Shown here piece by piece: positions 4,762 through 7,677 of a stretch of 7,677 nt of DNA (position 1 is its first letter; every line of letters starts with the position of its first letter). The position numbers and the translations under genes are program-made. Source of the DNA: Desulfobulbaceae bacterium (GTDB lineage: Bacteria; Desulfobacterota; Desulfobulbia; Desulfobulbales; Desulfocapsaceae); assembly GCA_030599175.1 (NCBI GenBank), contig JAUVON010000119.1, positions 1 to 7,677 on the forward strand. The letters are read 5' to 3'. Under the pieces are notes generated by a model. It did not search any database and was not told the origin of the DNA. It saw only the letters and a program-made list of their open reading frames with translations.

Positions 4762-6462
4762 ATGGAGGAACTGTCAAAACCGCAAAAGGCCCGGATCGCC
4801 ATCCGTACGTTTAAAATTCACGCTGATTCTCTAACCTTGCAGGGGGCCTATAAACCTTCCGGCAAGGCTGGAGAAAAACTTGCAGAGGCACTTCGATCAC
4901 TCAGTCCTGAAATCTATGGGTCAATGACCGATAACAGGATAGTTGAACTGAAAGGTCTGGAATATGTTATCGACAGAATGCCGAAAGGCATCGAAAAATG
5001 TACTCGACTGATTCTTACCGCCCAGGAGGATTTTAACCAGACATCCTTTGAAAAAATTATTCCTCTAAAGAGGAGAAGGGTCTCATATGCGGTTTCAAAA
5101 AGGGAAATGTGCTTTGTCATAACACGGGGTACAAGCGAAATTTACGATTTTTTGACCCATATCACCTTTCTTAATATTGAAGCACAAAAGATATATCGGC
5201 AGGCGTTCAACAGGGTTGATGACATGAGTCCTGAGTGGGCCGAGCTTGAGAGGGTCGTCGCGACGGAAAAAGAAGTTGCAGGGGAGGAGTTGGATCAGGC
5301 TATCTGGAATCTGTCTATTATTTTAGGAAGGACTTACAAAGAAACTAGAGACAGCTATGAATCGTTTGAAGAAAATAGACTGGAGAGTGTCTCCAACAAT
5401 GGCCTGTTCTCAATTATATACAACATCGGGATGCGAATCAGAGGAGAACAGGAAGGTGTTCAAAATTTATTGACAATATATTTTACCCCTTCCCTGCACG
5501 AGATGATAGGGCATCATAAATATGCATCTCTCTGGGCAGTTTCCCTGAAAAAGAAGATCTGCGATTTAGGTCTTCAGGATCGGCCTGTTCATGTGATAAG
5601 TGCAAATATGCACTCCATGAGGAATTTACTTTATGGTGCAGGTGCTTTGATGGCAGTGGGTGATGCCGTACCAGATGACCTCTATGATATGGTGAAGTGT
5701 ATAAAAGATAAGGAAAGTCTGGTGGTTGACTATGCCCGGAAACATGGCTGTTTTTTTTATGATGATAAGACCGGCTCAAGTATCGATGTGAATATTATTG
5801 ATCTTTCATGTCTTGATGAACAAAAAAATCATCCTGCTTTGCCTCTCTCTTTTAATAAACTACAGGAAATACAACCAGTACTTGTGGTGATGGACTATGC
5901 CTTTGGCACCCAGGCTTTCGAAATTATGGATGAGTTGCTCAGCCCGTATCGTGACGGGAAACAGCAGATAAATCTTAATATTCAATCAATTTCAATCATG
6001 GGAAAGGCAGGTATTTTACCCGGTAAAAAAGGTGATATTATGCTGGCTTCCGCGTATGTTTTGGAAGGCACCCCGCATAACTATATTGTTAACAACGATT
6101 TTGATGAAAAGGATTTTGATAACGGTGTGAAAGTGTATCGTGGCCCTATGGTGACGGTTCTCGGAACTTCGCTGCAAAATCGTGATATGCTGAATCGCTT
6201 TCATTCTTCAAGCTGGAAAGCGATTGGGCTGGAGATGGAGGGGGGACATTACCAGCGGGCAATCAGCGGTGCAATCATCCAGGAACATATACGGCCGGAT
6301 ATGAAAATCAGATATGCTTATTATGCCTCGGATAATCCTCTCACCAGCGGCCAAACACTTGCTTCAGGGCCTATGGGAGAAGACGGTATTGTTCCCACCT
6401 ATATGATATCTAAAATAATTCTGCAAAAAATAGTCAACTGCGATTGTAATGATCAGGGATAA
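4762..6462 (+). CDS. Uncharacterised 566-aa protein with nucleoside phosphorylase-like C-terminal domain
   Basis: No signal peptide or membrane segment is visible, so it is probably cytoplasmic. The N-terminal about 330 residues match no domain I recognise; fixed-looking stretches include ITRGTSEIYDFLTHITFLN and HVISANMHSMRNLLYG (277-292). The C-terminal half follows the purine nucleoside phosphorylase/AMP nucleosidase order. There is a glycine turn and helix, DYAFGTQAFEIMDELL (378-393), then SISIMGKAGILPGKKGDIML (about 411-429), then GLEMEGGHY (489-497), like the ribose-binding Met-Glu motif. ASDNP (522-526) comes last, where the family keeps a base-protonating Asp. I infer a nucleoside- or nucleotide-binding enzyme; substrate and reaction are unknown. 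AGGGGAG at 4754-4760 precedes the ATG. The kinase gene overlaps its last 14 nt. The coding call is firm; the domain call is moderately supported. Confidence 0.9.
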   Translation: MEELSKPQKARIAIRTFKIHADSLTLQGAYKPSGKAGEKLAEALRSLSPEIYGSMTDNRIVELKGLEYVIDRMPKGIEKCTRLILTAQEDFNQTSFEKIIPLKRRRVSYAVSKREMCFVITRGTSEIYDFLTHITFLNIEAQKIYRQAFNRVDDMSPEWAELERVVATEKEVAGEELDQAIWNLSIILGRTYKETRDSYESFEENRLESVSNNGLFSIIYNIGMRIRGEQEGVQNLLTIYFTPSLHEMIGHHKYASLWAVSLKKKICDLGLQDRPVHVISANMHSMRNLLYGAGALMAVGDAVPDDLYDMVKCIKDKESLVVDYARKHGCFFYDDKTGSSIDVNIIDLSCLDEQKNHPALPLSFNKLQEIQPVLVVMDYAFGTQAFEIMDELLSPYRDGKQQINLNIQSISIMGKAGILPGKKGDIMLASAYVLEGTPHNYIVNNDFDEKDFDNGVKVYRGPMVTVLGTSLQNRDMLNRFHSSSWKAIGLEMEGGHYQRAISGAIIQEHIRPDMKIRYAYYASDNPLTSGQTLASGPMGEDGIVPTYMISKIILQKIVNCDCNDQG

Positions 6463-7677
6463 GCACAGTAGAAAAAGAGATTTCTTTTACAATCTGTCGC
6501 CATGGATTCTGGCGGCTGCCTGCGTGCTGTTACTTTTTGTGCTGACCCTTTTTACCGTCAATAATTATCAGCGTGAAAAAAAATTGATGGTTGAAGCACT
6601 TATCCAGAAAGGTGGTACAATAATTCGGTTTATCAGCAGTTCCAGCCGGGAATCCATGCGTGCAAATTTTCGAGGATCCCAAACTCCGTTGCCGTGGGAG
6701 GATCATGTCAAAATTGCAATGGAGCAGGCTGTTGAACAGCCTGGAGTTGACTATGTTGTCCTGGTCGATTTGCATGACAGGGTAATTGCAGATGCAGGGG
6801 ATGGGGAGGGCGAAGAAAACCTTAATGTTTCAACTCGCTCTTTTCTCTCTTCCTTAAAAACTCATGATGCAAGAGGCTTTATTTCAAGGGATATCAAAGA
6901 TCAAAAGGGACGAAAAAGATATTTTCAAGTAGCTGCACCCTTTAAACCCATCGGTGTTCCAGGGCGGTTCCCTGGAATGGGGGGTAGATCCGGCATGAAC
7001 CAGAGGATGAAGCATAACTCTTTGCATCAGTCGATTTTTGAGGGTTTTAAAAGAGAAATGGATCGGTTAAGCGGGATGCAGCCGATTCTGATTGTACAAC
7101 TGAACTCCGAAGAGTTCAGCTCTCCTATCAGAAGGCAGATACTGCAGATGGTAATTCTACTGCTGGTTTTTGGTCTGGTTGCTGTAGGTGGGCTTTTATC
7201 ACTGCTGACCCTGCGGGGGTTAAAAGGTTCCCGCCTTCGCCTTGGAAAAATTGAAAAGGAGCTGCAGAGAAGTGAGCGTCTGGCTGCTCTTGGCAAGATG
7301 GCTGCAGGAGTAGCCCATGAGCTGCGCAATCCCTTGAGTTCAATAAAAGGACTGGCACTTCTCTTAAAGTCAAAATCAAGTAACGAGGGCAGTAGTGTTG
7401 AAACGGCCGATATTCTTGTGCAGGAAGTGGAAAGGTTGAACCGCAGTATAGAGGAGTTGCTCGATTATGCAAAACCAGCTAAACTCAACAAGATAAGTTT
7501 AGATGTTAATGTTGTGGTTGAAAAAACTATTCAGCTTGTCGCTATGGACATGCAGGCTCAGGGGATCTCTCTGGATTCATATCTTACTGAAGGATTGCCT
7601 GAAATCATGATCGATGAAGATAAACTGAACCAGGTTTTTTTGAACCTGTTTCTCAATGGAATCCAGGCTATGGCCAA
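6449..7677 (+). CDS. ZraS/HydH-like membrane sensor histidine kinase (3' end outside window)
   Basis: The frame opens at ATG 6449, inside the end of the previous gene, and is still open at 7677 (409 full codons). Residues about 19-37 and 231-255 are membrane segments enclosing a periplasmic sensor of about 190 residues. A short linker without an obvious HAMP domain leads to the phosphorylation site GVAHELRNPLSSIKG (His290), and the ATPase N-box begins at NQVFLNLFLNGIQAMA (394-409). Layout and wording closely parallel E. coli ZraS, including QPGV in the sensor and RSERLAALGKMAAGVAHELRNP. The periplasmic loop at 169-193 is rich in Gly, Met and Arg (Met177, 183, 187; His189, 193), where ZraS has a His/Met stretch, so metal sensing is possible. 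No ribosome-binding site is evident, suggesting translational coupling. A sigma54-type response regulator is expected downstream. Confidence 0.94.
   Translation, partial: MIRDKHSRKRDFFYNLSPWILAAACVLLLFVLTLFTVNNYQREKKLMVEALIQKGGTIIRFISSSSRESMRANFRGSQTPLPWEDHVKIAMEQAVEQPGVDYVVLVDLHDRVIADAGDGEGEENLNVSTRSFLSSLKTHDARGFISRDIKDQKGRKRYFQVAAPFKPIGVPGRFPGMGGRSGMNQRMKHNSLHQSIFEGFKREMDRLSGMQPILIVQLNSEEFSSPIRRQILQMVILLLVFGLVAVGGLLSLLTLRGLKGSRLRLGKIEKELQRSERLAALGKMAAGVAHELRNPLSSIKGLALLLKSKSSNEGSSVETADILVQEVERLNRSIEELLDYAKPAKLNKISLDVNVVVEKTIQLVAMDMQAQGISLDSYLTEGLPEIMIDEDKLNQVFLNLFLNGIQAMA

Noticed and set aside
5497..5517. HEMIGHH (residues 246-252) in the phosphorylase-like protein as a zinc protease HExxH motif.
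   Set aside because: The second His is one residue too far (H-E-x-x-x-H), and nothing else suggests a metalloprotease.
7027..7472. Minus-strand frames of 100 and 114 codons opposite the kinase.
   Set aside because: They are antisense to a clearly conserved kinase core and show no family features.

Overview
The window looks like chromosomal DNA of a Gram-negative bacterium, most likely Desulfobacterota (the sulfate-reducing 'deltaproteobacterial' group, perhaps near Desulfobulbales). This is an inference from protein character only: a long-form HisG, a single-domain HisI, a ZraS/HydH-type sensor kinase, moderate G+C and short dispersed repeats between genes. No rRNA, tRNA, CRISPR array, complete insertion sequence or phage gene is visible.

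Layout. 1-126: a 53-bp sequence that recurs inverted at 4561-4613, then the leader of the first gene. 127-1503 (+): an exported protein with two pentapeptide-repeat solenoids, each capped by a C-x-G-C motif and joined by a linker of about 210 residues rich in Lys, Glu, Pro and Ala. 1519-1551: a hairpin terminator shared with the convergent gene. 1550-2008 (-): a SlyD-like FKBP prolyl isomerase/chaperone. 2009-2403: a divergent intergenic region with degenerate repeat copies, a hairpin and candidate promoters. 2404-2787 and 2842-3714 (+): hisI and hisG, two steps of histidine biosynthesis. 3784-4368 (+): engB/ysxC, a ribosome-assembly GTPase. 4369-4761: a repeat-rich intergenic region. 4762-6462 (+): a 566-residue uncharacterised protein whose C-terminal half reads as a divergent nucleoside phosphorylase/AMP nucleosidase-like domain. 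6449-7677 (+): a ZraS-like membrane histidine kinase, overlapping the previous gene by 14 nt and cut off by the window edge in its ATPase domain.

How the genes relate. HisG starts the histidine pathway and HisI acts at its third step; engB follows in the same direction but is separated from hisG by a repeat. The phosphorylase-like gene and the kinase overlap and are probably translated from one message, so a nucleotide- or nucleoside-handling protein is paired with an envelope-sensing kinase. That pair is the most interesting part of the window. Second is the double-solenoid exported protein. Third are two repeat families: the 53-bp inverted pair enclosing about 4.5 kb, and an 'ATGGCGTTGTAAAA(A)GTC' repeat lying on both sides of engB, with degenerate copies near slyD.
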